In this document: positions 28,585 through 41,623 of the stretch, one piece after another
Position numbering within the stretch: position 1 is the first letter of the stretch
Layout: every line of letters begins with the position of its first letter
Source: Plantago major
Taxonomy: Eukaryota > Streptophyta > Magnoliopsida > Lamiales > Plantaginaceae
Length of the DNA: 64,000 bases
Assembly: GCA_026545765.1 (NCBI GenBank)
Contig: CM048844.1
Location: 2,728,001-2,792,000, forward strand
Direction of reading: 5' to 3'
Notes under the pieces: generated by a model
What the model was told of the DNA's origin: nothing
Databases searched by the model: none
The model's input: the letters and a program-made list of their open reading frames with translations, nothing else
Made by a program: the position numbers and the translations under genes

Positions 28585-31500
28585 CTTCTTTCAAACTCCT
28601 TGTTGAGAATCGATAAACTGCACGTAAATAGTAACAATATGCAGCACAAATTAAATTTTTAACACTTCATTACCAAACAGCCAGAAATCAAGTAACAGTC
28701 CTACAAAAAAAAGACCTAATCATGAAGATACAAAAACTGCAATACACAACCGAATGTGATAACAAACAACGCTTCGATTATGCACGAAATGTAAACCAGT
28801 TACGCACCTCTACGTACGCCTCAGGACATCAAAATGTGAAACTAACAAAAATGTATCTTGAAAAACTTGTAAAAAACACATGTTGCAACTCAAATAGAGT
28901 TGAATGGAGCATGTTCTATTCGATTCGACAATTAAAAAAAAGGATCTTTAGCAGATAACTAAAGTAATACAGCTCGCTGCACATGTTTGAGTGAAATAAT
29001 GGACATAAGTAAATTCGTATTATATCACACTGATCAAGTGTGAAGAAAACGAATGGGAAGGCAGTCAGTCATTGACTGAGCAAGCTGAAAGTGTACAAAA
29101 TTAACGCGTGAAGTAGACTTTACCTAAAACAGCAGTCCATTTCTTTCAAGAATACTCGTTTTTTAGGCAAGTGCTGACCAATAAAGCAGTGATCTTTGGT
29201 TTGCTCGGAAAAAATCACGAGCTGGGTAGGAGTTACAGTTCACAGTGATGCAGAAGTTAACCGATTTAATGCCGAGTGAAAACCTTTCTTGCTCGCCATT
29301 GCTCTGTAACTGTCCCGGTTGTAGGTGGGACTGGGACCCACCACGGCCCACCGAATCCGCACTTCACATCTCAGAGCTCTCGTTGGCTCAGCATTTTGGG
29401 AGTGTACCAGGGGTCATCTAATGGAAATTTAGGGATGTGAACTATCTGATTCGAGTGGACCTGGAGTCTTGAACCTTGAACCTTATCGAGCATATGATCG
29501 TGTCTATGGGTTGACCACAAGTTCGAGTGCGATCTTTGTCCATCTTTTGAATTAAGAATTTAAATTTAAGCTGGCGAACATCAACCTTGATCACGAGCTT
29601 TATTCAACTTATTATTGTTACTAATGAAGTGTAACTTCGTTGAGCAATCTTTTACTAGTAAACAAATATGAAAAAGTTATTGCATATGGTTGTAAATATA
29701 ATACTACTATTATTAGATGTATAGATAATTATAAATATATAAATGTGTTTACTTGTATGCTCGCAATCTTCTAACCATCAGTCGAGTTTTTACCACAGTA
29801 ACTCGCTCAAAAACAGAGTCGGGCATACTAATGATTATGCGTGCGTTGACCGAGTTCAAGCTTTCTTGCGAGTTGCTCGCTAACAATTTAATTCGTTCAC
29901 ACCCCTTATAGAGTACTACAACCCACATGGTATGACTGTCATTCTCAGCCCTTTTAGAACCTTTTAAAGTTTGAATTATTACAAATACTTTGTTTAGGAA
30001 ATGAATAACATTATTGTTCCATCCGCGCCCATATGGTTTGGTATGCACGTGATTGCTACTTCGGGATCAATAATAAGAAATCGTACTTTTATGAGAATGA
30101 CTTCAAGTCCACTTGCACACATATGATTCCAACTTCTAGTTGAGCAAGTTATAAAGATCAATACTACCAACTTCAGGTTGGAAGTTATCACTTTCTTTTC
30201 ACCATCAATAAAAAATTTTAATATGGGTGTGCATTCCATCTTTGGCTAGCTAATCAAAGCTAGATATTGACCCATTTGTTGATGTATTTATGGCTAGAAT
30301 ATTAACCATATGTTGATGGATTTATGATATGTATGTGGACATATATATTTAACAAAGGAATTTCAATGATTCTGAACCATCAATTGTAGCCACTTCAGCT
30401 GATGGTTTGGAATTCTTGAAAAATTTTGGATCAAATATCCGTGTGAATGATAATTTAACATTCACTTCATTGTCAATATATAACCACAACAACTTTCAGG
30501 GTTTTGTATCTCATATTCACTTTAGGGAATATGATTTTGTATTTTATGAGCACTTGAAAAGTTTCATCCAAAATATGAGTTTGGATATGATTTACCACTA
30601 ATAAGAAAATTAGAGTGGTTAGATAATTTCATATGATGAGAAAAAGAAATTCAAGGAAGTTAAATTATAAACAAAATAAAATTTATCTTGAAAGATGATA
30701 AATAATATTATTATGGTTTCAAAGGATATGTAGCTCCATTGATTGTATCATTCATATCTTAGCTCCACCGGTACAAACTCCTAACAATCACGGTATCATC
30801 TATCAAAAATCTCTTCAGTGATTTCATGTAGGTCAACCTGTAAACATGAAAAGCAAGACATCATATATTAAATAAATATATTGCAAGTTTGCAAGAAAGG
30901 AAATTGATTGAGAGTGAGAGATTGTGATTGTTGTAATTGCACCAAGTTGGAAGGTATTGGAGTGGGATGAATTGATGATCATCATAATCCGTTCCAAGTT
31001 TGATCATCAACCATTCCATGAGCATTTGATGGTAGTTTCGTAGTAGTAAGGGTACGGTAGTTTTAGATGAAAGTGGTTGAGCACTTTCGTGCTGATATAA
31101 CGTGTTACAAATTATAGAACTATTGTGATAGGAAAGAAAAGAAGAATAATAAGAAATGATAGAGTAGAGTAGAAGAATATATCATTCTTCTTATCAAATG
31201 ATTCAAGTGTTCACAACATACATCATGAGTCACTACAAATGGACTACAAGTAGGAGGGGATTTAATATTATCATAAAGTATACAAAGTAGTGGGGTGATT
31301 GGTGTTGTCAATACAAGAGTTACAAGAATTACAAAAGTTACAAGAGGATATAAAATATACACTTTAACCCATAATCAATAAGGAAACATGAAAAAGTGAA
31401 GGAGGTGAATGAACATTCATTTTATATCATATTATCACATAACAAATTAGTGATTTTTTATGAAATTTTAAAGAGCATATGCAAGACAAAACCACACGTG

Positions 31501-32400
31501 CATAATTAGTCAAATTTCGGAGGCTTGGGGTGCCCAAGCCCAACCGACCAATCTGTCGAAGTGAAGCTGCAGGATGTGCACATTTTAATTGGTCAATGAT
31601 TCGACTTCACATGATTTTATTCGAACTGTATTTTTCAACATCCATTCTTCTAGATATTTTGTAGAAATTGTTCATGTTCTTTCCTTCTTCGTTTTTCTCT
31701 TGTAATTTAATTGGGCTTGTATATTATGTTAATATATCAAGTGTGGTTTTCTGTAAATTTAATTAATTAAGAAAAGTACGAGGACATAGAAGGAAGATGA
31801 CAAAAGTGAGGTAAGAGGAAAAGGCCCTCACGGTATCGCACGTACGCAATACGTGAGAGTGGGATTCTTGATAAAAGTGAAGCCTTTTACATCGAGAATC
31901 ATCAAATTCAGACAAATTGAGATAAATTGATAGGCTTTCCACGCGCCATTGTTTGGTTATTACATTTCTTTAAAAATATTATGAAAGTTTTGAAATGTCA
32001 CAAAAAGTTCCGAACTTCTTCGTTTTTCAAGAATTCGAAACATGCATTGAAATCGAGATTTAATCCATAATTGCAAAGGGTGCAATTCCGATTGATCCAA
32101 CTGGTTATTCATAACGTGTTCAAATGAATAGTTCGATAACAAATAGGTTTGTGTTTAGCAAAATTAGGTGATAGTACTTGGTAGCTGATCATTTCATTTC
32201 ATGATAAGCTAGTTGGTTTCTATGAAGGTTTTTAGTAAATTGATTAGGTGATAAACTAAATTGATTTGATAAATATAAAATATACAACAAATGAGTTTGT
32301 TTATAAGCTATCAGTTAGACTTTCATATAACATTGTTATTTCGAAAATAAACTCATTGAGCTTATAAGCTACCTAACTGATAAAACGAAAAAAATTAGAG
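28585..32400. other. Gene-free stretch
   Basis: About 3.8 kb with no gene I can support; open frames are short and AT-biased. The segment at 31965-32155 is one member of a dispersed repeat. Confidence 0.5.
31965..32155. repeat. Dispersed repeat, member 1
   Basis: Shares blocks such as CATTTTTCAAGAAT-like, AAATCGAGATTTAATCCAT and GGTGCAATT-CGATTGATCC in the same order with 36670-36895. No ends, TIR or coding capacity visible; a weaker relative may lie near 58700-58770. Confidence 0.75.
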
Positions 32401-32423
32401 TAGCAAGAGTTGAAGTAAAAATT

Positions 32424-32541
32424 GGCGCACCAAATTGAACCAAATTAAATGTTTGTTGCATGTTCGATTTAAAGCTGAAGTAATCAATTGGTGCACCAAT
32501 TCGAACCAAATTAATCGTTTGTTGGGTGTTCGATCCAAATC
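32424..32541. repeat. Imperfect 66-bp tandem duplication
   Basis: The block GGCGCACCAAATTGAACC... at 32424 recurs diverged at 32490 as GGTGCACCAATTCGAACC..., each followed by TTCGAT-CAAA-like sequence. No function apparent. Confidence 0.6.
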
Positions 32542-32788
32542 AGCGACGTACCAAGGTGGAGTACGCCTCAAAAGTTGAATTCTTTTACATGTAAATTTGA
32601 ATTCATTTCGCAATATGCACAGATCGTCACTCACAACATCATCACCATTCACACATTTATTCAGTCCAATGACACGTGCACAACTTACTATATATAGACA
32701 AATACGTACCAATCCTATACAAATATGTGCCACTCTATTAATTAAGGTATAGAGGTCACCAAATGTTCCTACCAAATCAACACTACTA

Positions 32789-33294
32789 GTGCAAAATGCG
32801 AAACCCAGAGTGTTTTTCGACATCACAATCGACGGCCAACCGGCAGGCCGTATAGTGATGGATCTTTTTGCATACACAACCGCACGAACAGTCGAGAACT
32901 TCCGTGCGCTGTGCACTGGTGAAAAGGACGCGCACCTCCACTACAAGGGCTCCACGTTCCACCGAGTGATCCCTGATTTCATGTGTCAGGGAGGGGACTT
33001 CACAGCCGGGAATGGAACTAAAGGGATGTCCATTATGGAGAGAAATTCGAGGATGAGAACTTCATCAGTAAGCACAACGAGCCTGTAATTATGTCCATGG
33101 CGTTTAGTGGGCCTAACACGAATGGGTCACAGTTATTTATCTGCACGAGGAAGACGTCGTGGCTGGACATGTGGTGTTCGAGCAGGTTGTGGATGCATGG
33201 GATGGATGTGGTTAAGGCTATGGAGAAAGTTGGTTCTCAGTCGGATCGAACAGACAAGCCCGTTGTCATCGCTGATTGCGGTCAGCTCTCGTAA
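32789..33294 (+). pseudogene. Cyclophilin (peptidyl-prolyl isomerase) pseudogene, ROC/CYP-type
   Basis: Homologous to single-domain cytosolic cyclophilins, which isomerise Xaa-Pro bonds. Conserved blocks: [48 protein letters not shown] (with the catalytic-type Arg), [15 protein letters not shown], and the ending [12 protein letters not shown]. Lesions: the start codon is GTG; the short plant insertion after CTGEK is missing; one base is lost near 33032 (the SIYGEKF region); two further indels near 33160-33200 shift the frame out and back. It is intronless, but plant cyclophilins of this class usually are, so a retrocopy origin cannot be inferred from that. Confidence 0.9.
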
Positions 33295-34264
33295 GATAAT
33301 CATCATGATCAGGAGGATAGTTAAGTTAATCGGTTCATGTATATTTCCGTAAAGTTTGAAAATAAACTGTGTTTATAGTGTTTACTTATGTGCTTTAGTA
33401 GTTTTGCTAGTCATGAATCATGAGTGATGAGTCTTTAAAAGTATGAACATCGCAATTCAAACCAACAATGGTTGAGAAGTGTTTATGGACTCTTGGACAA
33501 ATAAGGTTTGTATCTTGGGCTACCTAAATGGATCACAATCAATAACAAGGTAATATAACACACAACAACCTTTTTAGATGCATACTAATCGATTAGGTCC
33601 CCAACGATTGATAATTTACGTTGAAGTCCATTCTCATCCCCAAGTTTGACTTTCTAGATAATGTATACTTTACCCGTGGAATAAAACATTTCTTGTAAAT
33701 TGGTATATTGAATAAATGAGAATAAAATATTTATTCTAATTATTATATTTAAAAAATAGAAATAAAACATTCTTTAAAAATGTCAGAATAAGTAATGTAT
33801 ATTAAACAAAAGGAAAAACAAATAACTAAAAGAGAAAATAAAATGCAGTAATTAAAGAAAAGAGAAAAGAAAATGTATAATTGTTAAGGACGGGGGAACC
33901 GCAAGACTCATCATAACCGACCCACCAACAAGTTCACAGAGAAAATGCAAGTGGGATGTGCAAACCGTAAGACTTATCATAGCGAACCCACTAACAAGTT
34001 CACATAGAAAATGCAAGTGGAAGTTTGAGCACACACGAAGTACACTTGTGATCATAGAGATCAATGGGGGTATTGACAAAACATAGCAACGATTAAAGTA
34101 TTTGTAAAGCTAGCAAATAACACCGATGCACATCACATAATAATCACCCAAAAACAAAATTCAAAATCTAACATGAACTAAGTTTTTTTCAACAGATAAG
34201 TACTTAGTTCGAAATCAGTGTTGTTAAATTGAGAATGAATTTTGGCCAACTTATTAACACACTT
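33295..34264. other. Intergenic, small internal repeat
   Basis: A block with AACAAGTTCACA-AGAAAATGCAAGTGG occurs twice (about 33926-33955 and 33990-34020). No gene. It ends at the target duplication of the solo LTR. Confidence 0.45.
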
Positions 34265-34269
34265 TTAAC

Positions 34270-36465
34270 TGTTGGGTTTTTTAGGAAAATAACATCTAAG
34301 GTAACGCAGCGGAAAAGTTAAAAGTTTCACCAACAATGAATAACTGATAAGCTATACAAATACTTATAATTGAGATAACATAAATCGGAAGCTTTCTTGC
34401 TATGACGGCAGATTAAGCTTCCTGGATCCTGATGCATTGAACAACGAAACCCTAGCTCCGGTTGTTTGTATAAGCAGTCGACCTTAGTTGATCCACAACA
34501 ATTGAGCACCAAAAACACTTGAGCACAATCTCGCGTATTGTTGGATTCTCCTTCGAAGAATTGCTAGGATATTCTTCTAAGAGAAAATTCTACATAAACT
34601 ATTTATAAGAATTATTGGAATTCTTGAGAGACTTCATTAAATGAATTCTCTAATGTGAATTCATCTGATGAATTCTGGTGTATTAAATTATGAAGGGGAT
34701 GTTCTATTTATAAGGTTTCAATAATCCTTCAAAAGTAAAATTACCAAAACAAAGAACTACTCCCTCCATCCCGGAGAACTTCATACATTAGGGTTAGCGC
34801 GCAGTTTTATGCGAAAAGTTAAAGTAATGATAGAATATTAAAAATGTTTGAAAAAGTGTACTTTTAGTGGCAAAAAATGTAATTTAAGTGTAAAGTTGAT
34901 ATTGTTTATTATTTGTTGGGTGTGGGGTAGCTTCCTTTTTTGGTAATGTATGAAGTTCTGTGGGACGGCTAAAAATGGCAAATGTATGAAGTTCTGCGGG
35001 ACGTAGGGAGTAAGAAGAAAGGAATTAATTAGCCACTAAGAAAAGAAAAGATTCTGCTTCTAGAAGCCCCGGGGCGCGTGTTAGACACGCGCCCCTCAAT
35101 TCTTACGGCTGGCGCGTGCCCAACCGGCTGGCCCAACAATTTCTTCTTCCTCTTTTGTTTCTTGGGCTTTTGGACTTAATTCCAAACCCGTCCAAGTGCA
35201 CATCCTTATAAATAACTAATTGAGTCTAAATAAATCCAATTTAACTCAATTAAATATTTCCCATCAAATAGAAATTCTCCATTGAATATATTTATTTTAA
35301 TTAAATGTTTAATCCAATTAACATTTAATTAATTTATATCAAATATAAAATCCTTCATAATGTAAATTAAATATCAATAATCCAATTAAATATTTAATTA
35401 AATTAAATGTTCAATCCAATTAACATTTAATTAACTCCAAAATACGATTGACGAAACAATTACTATATTGTGTGACCCTTAGGGCCTTATGTATAGCAAG
35501 CACTAATCAAATTAAGGTTCGGACGAACTCCTAGACGAGTCACTGGACATTTTTTATACATAAGGACGTTTGTGAGGACTTATACAAACTCCCTGAAATG
35601 TAGAGTTAATGATGATACGGTCCCTTCATTCAGGAATACTCGATTAAATCTAGAACTTGATATTGTGTCTGTTCTAATAACTTAATCAATATCTCTCAAT
35701 CGTATTAGTTGATCCTTGACATATTCGAACACTATTTCGAATACATGTCCAATGCAGTGGCTAGTGACTAACAATCAACTAAATATGAGAAGTAGAGTAT
35801 TCTCTCAAATTCTATTACGAGGAATGAATTCTATCTTGGCTCAACTATGACTTCCATATGCTCCATGATGTACCCAACGCACGTCGTATCTACCCCCTCA
35901 GGAGTGCAAGCGTTGGTCGTGACCAAAGTACATCACTTCACACATGAAGTCGTATTGACCTCAAGTCGAAGGACTATTACATCACTCTACAAGCCGATAC
36001 TCCCACAGACACATAGATAGAATACACCAAATGGTTTCTCGATAGGGTATACCAGCACTCTCTAAAGTGTCCATGTGTCGATCATGAATAACCGAATTAT
36101 TATAATTGTGAGAATCACTACATCCATCTAAAAATATGATTCATACCACATGCCAATCTTCAATATCACAAGGATATTATGCATCATCGATATCTCATTC
36201 TCGATGATCATTGATTGGGGCGATTTAAGAGCCCATGTTATGTCACTCAAAATCTCACATTCTTAGTGACAACATTAAACTCATGGGAACACGTGTATAA
36301 ATAAATGCAGACAAACAGACAATAAACATTTAAACACTGTAATGCCAATTTATGCATATGTCCATATATACATTATAATTGCATATAACAATTATATGCA
36401 AATACTGAATGTGAATAAGTATATTTGTCCCAAATATAATTGTCTCTGGGACATGTATACCTTCA
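34270..36465. mobile_element. Solo LTR of a long-LTR retrotransposon, 2.2 kb
   Basis: The block begins TGTTGGGTTTTTTAGG and ends ...TACCTTCA, and is flanked by an identical 5-bp target duplication TTAAC (34265-34269 and 36466-36470). There is no internal coding region, primer site or second LTR, so it fits a solo LTR left by unequal recombination. Without the nested MITE it is about 1.95 kb, unusually long for Copia. The sequence type looks like an LTR I have seen in other plant genomes read from the opposite strand, but I cannot name it. Confidence 0.82.
34760..35010. mobile_element. Stowaway/mariner-like MITE nested in the solo LTR
   Basis: It starts CTCCCTCCATCCCGGAGAAC and ends GTTCTGCGGGACGTAGGGAG, with TA on both sides, 251 bp. 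TGTATGAAGTTCTG occurs twice near the right end, the terminal inverted repeat being partly duplicated. The inner sequence differs from the MITE at 578, so it is another subfamily. It must have inserted after the LTR. Confidence 0.85.
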
Positions 36466-36470
36466 TTAAC

Positions 36471-37960
36471 TACATATATTTGCATTGAATCATGAACATT
36501 GAATAGGGCAGCGGTAAACCACTTGCCCTTAAATTTATTTTACTCGCTTATGCAAACATGGTTGTAGTTTGTAAATATCACCAAAACGAAACGATATATA
36601 TCGAAACGCGTTAATTTTAGCCTTAGCTAGATTAAGTGTGCTTGGAATCCATGATTTGTATACTTCATAGATTTCTATTTTTTCTAATAAAATATTACGA
36701 ACGTTCCGAAGTCGAAGTGTGTAAAAAAGTTTCGAACTTCTCATTTTTCAAGAATCCAGAACATATATCAAAATCGAGATTTTAATCCATGATTGCAAGG
36801 GGTGCAATTTCGATTGATCCGACCGGTTATCCATAACATGTTCATTTGAATAGCTCGATCCCAATTATAAGTCTGGGTTTAGTAAAATTAGACAATGGTA
36901 ACTATACAACTTTTACATATTTCCTAATAAGCTTCCTCATACATTCACTTTACACTACCTGACTTCAATTTACGTCTGAACATCACCATCAGGTATTAAA
37001 ATTCGTCAATTAACCATCTGATTAAACACATTGTTTAAGGCACTTTTGGACCGCCTGCAACTTGGCTTCTCCCGTTTTCTGGCAGCCATACAAATTCACT
37101 CATAACATGGAGCATATGTTCCTGATGTGCTCAAATTAATACTTAGAAAACAAGTAGTAAGCAGTTGTTGTAGACAGACAATGCTAACCACAGAATCGTT
37201 CACTAAGGAACCAATTAAACTACCAAGCAGTTGAAAGAAAACAGTCACTTGTGAAAACAGTTTGATTTGTTTAGTTTTGATTACTTCTAATAACTGGAAA
37301 TCAGAAAGCAGATAAACTTGTTTGATCAAATGATAAAGGTGAACCCGGTAGTTATGTTCCAGTTATGCTAATTCAAATCCCAGGTACCGTTGATATTGTC
37401 ATACGGTCGGTGTACATAAATCAACCAATCCAATCTTAACCAAATCATTTTCGAAGATTTAGAACTACAGAAATCTTAAGGTTGTCAATCAAACGATCCT
37501 TAACCAAAACGGATTAGAATATTTCAAACTAGCGAATTGGATTGAAGGTTTTACGAATATTTCAAACTAGACGAACCTATGTGAACAAATCAGAAACCCT
37601 AGATTCAACTTCGCGTAACTATCGCATGACTACCGGATTCAGGAGAGGTTTAGCTACTCATGCTTGAATCAAGGATGAAAGAATGCATAGTTATGGATAC
37701 GCAAAGCATAAACATGTTGATAGTCGCATACAAGATCATATACAATTCGATAAACGCAAGCAATCAAGGAATTGTACGGAAGTAATAGAGAGTATCAATA
37801 AAATTACCAAGAATTCTATCTCAATGATTCGTACAAGATGAAAACCAAGCTCCCCAGATCAATCAATGGTTAAAATCAAGTGTAAGAGCTTTTTCTCCAA
37901 ACTAGGTTAAAAGAAGTATGTGGGAAATATCCCAAATCCTCCATAAAAAAGGAAAACAAA
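36471..37960. other. Repeat-derived non-coding DNA
   Basis: Holds dispersed-repeat member 2 (36670-36895). From about 37140 on it has the look of retroelement non-coding sequence leading into the GC-rich palindromic island. No gene. Confidence 0.45.
36670..36895. repeat. Dispersed repeat, member 2
   Basis: Diverged copy of 31965-32155 in the same orientation, about 4.7 kb away and just outside the solo LTR. Shared blocks include TCGAACTTCTCATTTTTCAAG-like and AAAATCGAGATTTTAATCCAT. Confidence 0.75.
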
Positions 37961-37978
37961 AATTTCTAAACTTCCCGT

Positions 37979-38192
37979 CTCGCCGCGGCGAGCTTCCTGT
38001 GCTGCAAAAGGAGCTGCCTCATAAAATCTCGCCGCGGCAAGCAATTTGCTTCGCTGCGGCGAGCTTTCCTTATCGCAAAATATATCGCCTCGTAAAATCT
38101 CGTCGCTTCGCCGCGACGAGCTTCAATCTTCAAAACTCCTGTGCCACTCGCATAATCTCGCCGCGGCGAGCAAATCCTTCGCCGCGGCGAAG
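37979..38192. repeat. GC-rich palindromic repeat island
   Basis: Six occurrences of the palindrome CGCCGCGGCG or a one- or two-base variant, at about 37981, 38030, 38052, 38109, 38159 and 38180. Spacings are near 50, 22, 57, 50 and 21 bp, i.e. a higher-order period close to 129 bp. Links such as GCCTC-TAAAATCTCG recur between them. This is a sharp GC island in AT-rich DNA. Open frames crossing it on both strands reflect base composition, not genes. Confidence 0.8.
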
Positions 38193-38419
38193 AATCCCAA
38201 ATTGCAATTTCTTCCCAGCTACTTGTACAAAATGAGGCGATTTCCAAGGGCACTTTGGATTATGATTTCTCCGCTCGATTGACATCTAGCAAAGTCGTCT
38301 TTACTCCACATTGTACCTAAGGAACAAGAATCCTACAAAACACAAACAAAATATCGAACATAAAAACGCACAAAAACACTAAAAATCACTATTAAAGACT
38401 AACAAAAAGGTGGTAAAAA

Positions 38420-38453
38420 AGACAAGATGAGACTCTAAATTATCGTCTCATCA
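38420..38453. repeat. Inverted repeat GATGAGAC...GTCTCATC, possible LTR edge
   Basis: GATGAGAC-11 nt-GTCTCATC ending in CA at 38453. Read on the minus strand this gives TGATGAGACG, a plausible LTR start. I found no matching target duplication with a left end, so the element is only suspected. Confidence 0.3.
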
Positions 38454-41012
38454 GTAGTTTTATCGATGCGCATCGAATAATTATTCTTCATCCACTGACA
38501 AAGTAGTTCATTAGCATTCGACCCAGATAGAGTTCTACCCTTCTTATTTTCATGCCCCAGCCATATGATATCCTTCACTTTCTTTCGTAATCTCCATTGG
38601 ACAATTTCCCAATAACAAATTTCTTTTTTGTTTCTTTGAAAAGTATATATTTATATTATTATGGAATAGCAGCAAGATTACGTCATAAGAGCCTCGCCAC
38701 CATAGTCATGTGTGTCTACAATCCCCTTTTGCTCTTTACTTGTCGGTCCGCTTACAACAATGTGCAATGAAACAAAATTCTAGTGACAAAAATGATCCTA
38801 ATGTAGATAATGTTAATACAATGTATATTGTGACCCTAATGTTGTTAATGTTTAGCTCATTTAAATAGCTAGATTGTTTTGGGAACAATATTAGTTTGTA
38901 AATAGATAGATTGTTTCCGGGATAGTATGTGCAACTATAGATAGATTTCTATTCAAATATTTAGTTGTCACAGATAATTACAAAACCCACCCCTGCTAGA
39001 TGGCCTCTTTACAAATTAGTACCCGCTATTTGAACAATTACAAATGATTCCAGAAAATGAACTAAGTGTTAGATCTAATTACATATAAACCCATTAGTCA
39101 ACGCCGGAGGCACAATCAGCTCGGACCATGGCCGGAGGCACACTCCTCATGATGACATGGACTGCCATGTCATTATAATTGCCAAATAAGCTGGGTTTAT
39201 ATGTAATTGATTTGAATATCTATTTGATGAGTGTTGTAACTAGAGATTGACACACACGCGCGGACTACATGTAATTGGATAGTTATTGTCTGGGTTTATA
39301 TGTAATTTTTTTTTTTTTTTTTTGAAAAAAACTAGCCGTTACTAGCCATTTTTTTAGGGTTTTTTACCTTTAAATAAGGCTTCTTCTCCCATTTTTAACC
39401 ACTCTTCTTCATCCCATCTTACCTCATTGTTGCACATATTGTCAATAGCAAACAATGCTTCAAGTTCGAGTGATAGGAGGGTATCATTTGCATGGAACAT
39501 GTCACAATAATCGCAATTCACATTTAGCTCGAATCAGATATACACTATGACCACACAAAACGTGGTGGCACATGTAATCGACTTTCACATAACATATCCC
39601 CTACCATAGGGGTCACACACATAACATTAATGAGCTGCCTATATTCTCTTATGGAACTAGTACCACTTGGGAATAGTCTTCGTTTTAGACTTTTACATTA
39701 ATGAGCTGCCTATATTCTCTTATGGAACTAGTACTAGAAATATTACTTCACAATACTGCCATAAAGTACGAAAGGTTTAAGTTGGTACATCCCCCTTTAC
39801 CCATTAGTAATTCTTGCTTACGTTCTTGTGCTGCTCCGTGCCCAATTATTTCTCAACTTCCTTTCCTTTCAATTGATTCTTCTTCTTTTTTTAAATTTAA
39901 TTATTGCTTTGTACGGTTAAGCTATTTTCATTCAAACATAAAAAAAAGATTCAAAAAAATTATATTAAACTTTATTATTCCTCTATTCGTAGAATTTATC
40001 CTTCTAATCAATTCTCTAATAAAAGCGGAACAGAAAAGTGTACGTAGTTCTTTAATTAATATCATCGAGTTTTGCTTTTTGAAATTATTGTACATTTTTG
40101 GGTGTTAACCCTCTTTTCTTGGTACATATATAAAGACCGATCAATTTATTTATGTTTTTAGTCTGTTTGTAAGTGTATTTGTCTCGTTTTATGACTCACG
40201 ATTTCTATCAGATGTAGGGAATAAATCAAAAAGAAGACTCCGCAGATAACTTTTTCATTACAATAGACAGGAGAAAGCGAAACACATTTCTTTTAGGTGC
40301 AATATCCCAAACTTATACTTTTCAACTGCAACTCTTACTCTAAGCTACGTGTTAGTTTACTATTCCTATTCCTCACAAGTAGTGAAATATACCGAAAAGT
40401 TAGGCTCAGTGGAAAATCTAGTCTAGTAATACATACTCTCTCCTAATAATTTATCATATAGATTTACATAAATTCGTATTTCGCACATATTCCTTACTTT
40501 GTAGTAGAAATTCTTAATGGTAGCATGAATGGGACAAGACATGCCTCGATGGTAGATGACGTTTTTGGTTTATTTGAGCAATGTACTTCCTACTTAAGTT
40601 TTTGAATTTAGGTACGGTACTTCTTTCTTGGCGAAATAATAAAGGAGATGAGAGACTCAGTATTCGAAATATCGAATAGAAGAGAACACAAGTATAAAAT
40701 AGAAAAGCATAGACAAGTATAAAACCATAGACAAGACAAAAGGAATCAAGCTTATAGTCCATAACATAGCCGTAGATTCGATCTCGCCTTTTTTATAGAA
40801 TAAATGATTTACTAATCCAAATATTGGTCATAATAGAATATTCCTGTTTGGTGCTCCGATTGGGGCTGTTTTCAGTCCCAACCGGAGCTTTGTTGGCCTC
40901 CAATGGTGAATCGATTTTTACGCTTTTTTTCTTTTTTTGAAAATTTTTAGTTTGAGTTTCAAGAATTAGATTTGTGGAGGAGTGTGTTGTAAAATGGTTG
41001 GGTTGATTTAGC
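38454..41012. other. Gene-poor repeat region
   Basis: Includes module A (38867-38968), inverted pieces of TTTATATGTAATT around 39080-39310, a poly-T run at 39307, a 40-bp block repeated 71 bp apart (39624 and 39695, starting ACATTAATGAGCTGCC), and an unassigned 135-codon plus-strand frame at 39701-40108 rich in Ile/Phe/Leu. At 38465-38620 the minus strand reads through about 50 codons (WEIVQWRLRKKVKDIIW), an unidentified fragment. Confidence 0.4.
38867..38968. repeat. Module A, copy 1
   Basis: AATAGCTAGATTGTTTTGGG through TATTTAGTTGTCA; recurs at 42391-42496 with only a few differences. Non-coding. Confidence 0.88.
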
Positions 41013-41114
41013 AAAGTTACTAACCAGGGAGATTCTGGTTAGTTGCCCCTTTTTGCCCCCTTTTGTCCTATAATAAGTTACTCCACTACTGTATTGTCTT
41101 TTACCTTGTTTGTA
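41013..41114. repeat. Module B, copy 1 (with hairpin)
   Basis: Carries AACCAGGGAGATTCTGGTT, able to fold as AACCAG/CTGGTT, followed by CCCCTTTTTGCCCCC and GTTACTCCACTAC. Recurs at 42652-42766 with a short internal insertion. Confidence 0.85.
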
Positions 41115-41623
41115 CTATAATATGACCCCTTTTCCCAATAGTATATTACTAATCCATTGTCGTTTAGAGGAGATTGACTAAATTAATAATAGTATTAGTA
41201 ATGTCATTATTGTTGACAATCTCAATATATAGTCTCTACGCTTGGTAATTGGTGGTTGAAATATTTTTGTACCTGGTTTCGTTAACCATTTGAAAAAAAC
41301 TGTGTTAGAACTTGGAAGATATAAATTACATATATTTAAGGGTTTACGTATTTACCTACCTCGCATGTTTAGCTTCCAAATTTACATGTAGTAAGTTCTT
41401 TTTTATATTAAATAGATGGTCTTGGACCTAAATGTATGATGTTAGAAACTAAACATGTGAGCCAAGCAATGTCCGTATCTTTTGAATGGAGGATGTTTTT
41501 ATCCTAAACAACTCATCCCGTGTCCAAAAAACATTGGTAATTATAAATGAAAAATTTTAGAGGATAAATTTGGGTATTTTGATTAATATTTGTATTTTTT
41601 TAGTTTAAATATTCATAAGATGA

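Noticed and set aside
29163..30239. Several short minus-strand frames between ABCC copy 2 and the cyclophilin pseudogene
   Set aside because: No conserved motif, no splice-consistent continuation.
37966..38253. Overlapping open frames across the GC island on both strands
   Set aside because: Arg/Ala/Ser-rich translation is explained by the CGCCGCGGCG palindromes; no family match.
39701..40108. 135-codon frame considered as a possible organelle-derived fragment
   Set aside because: AT-rich and Ile/Phe-rich like plastid sequence, but I could not match it to any plastid or mitochondrial gene; left unassigned.
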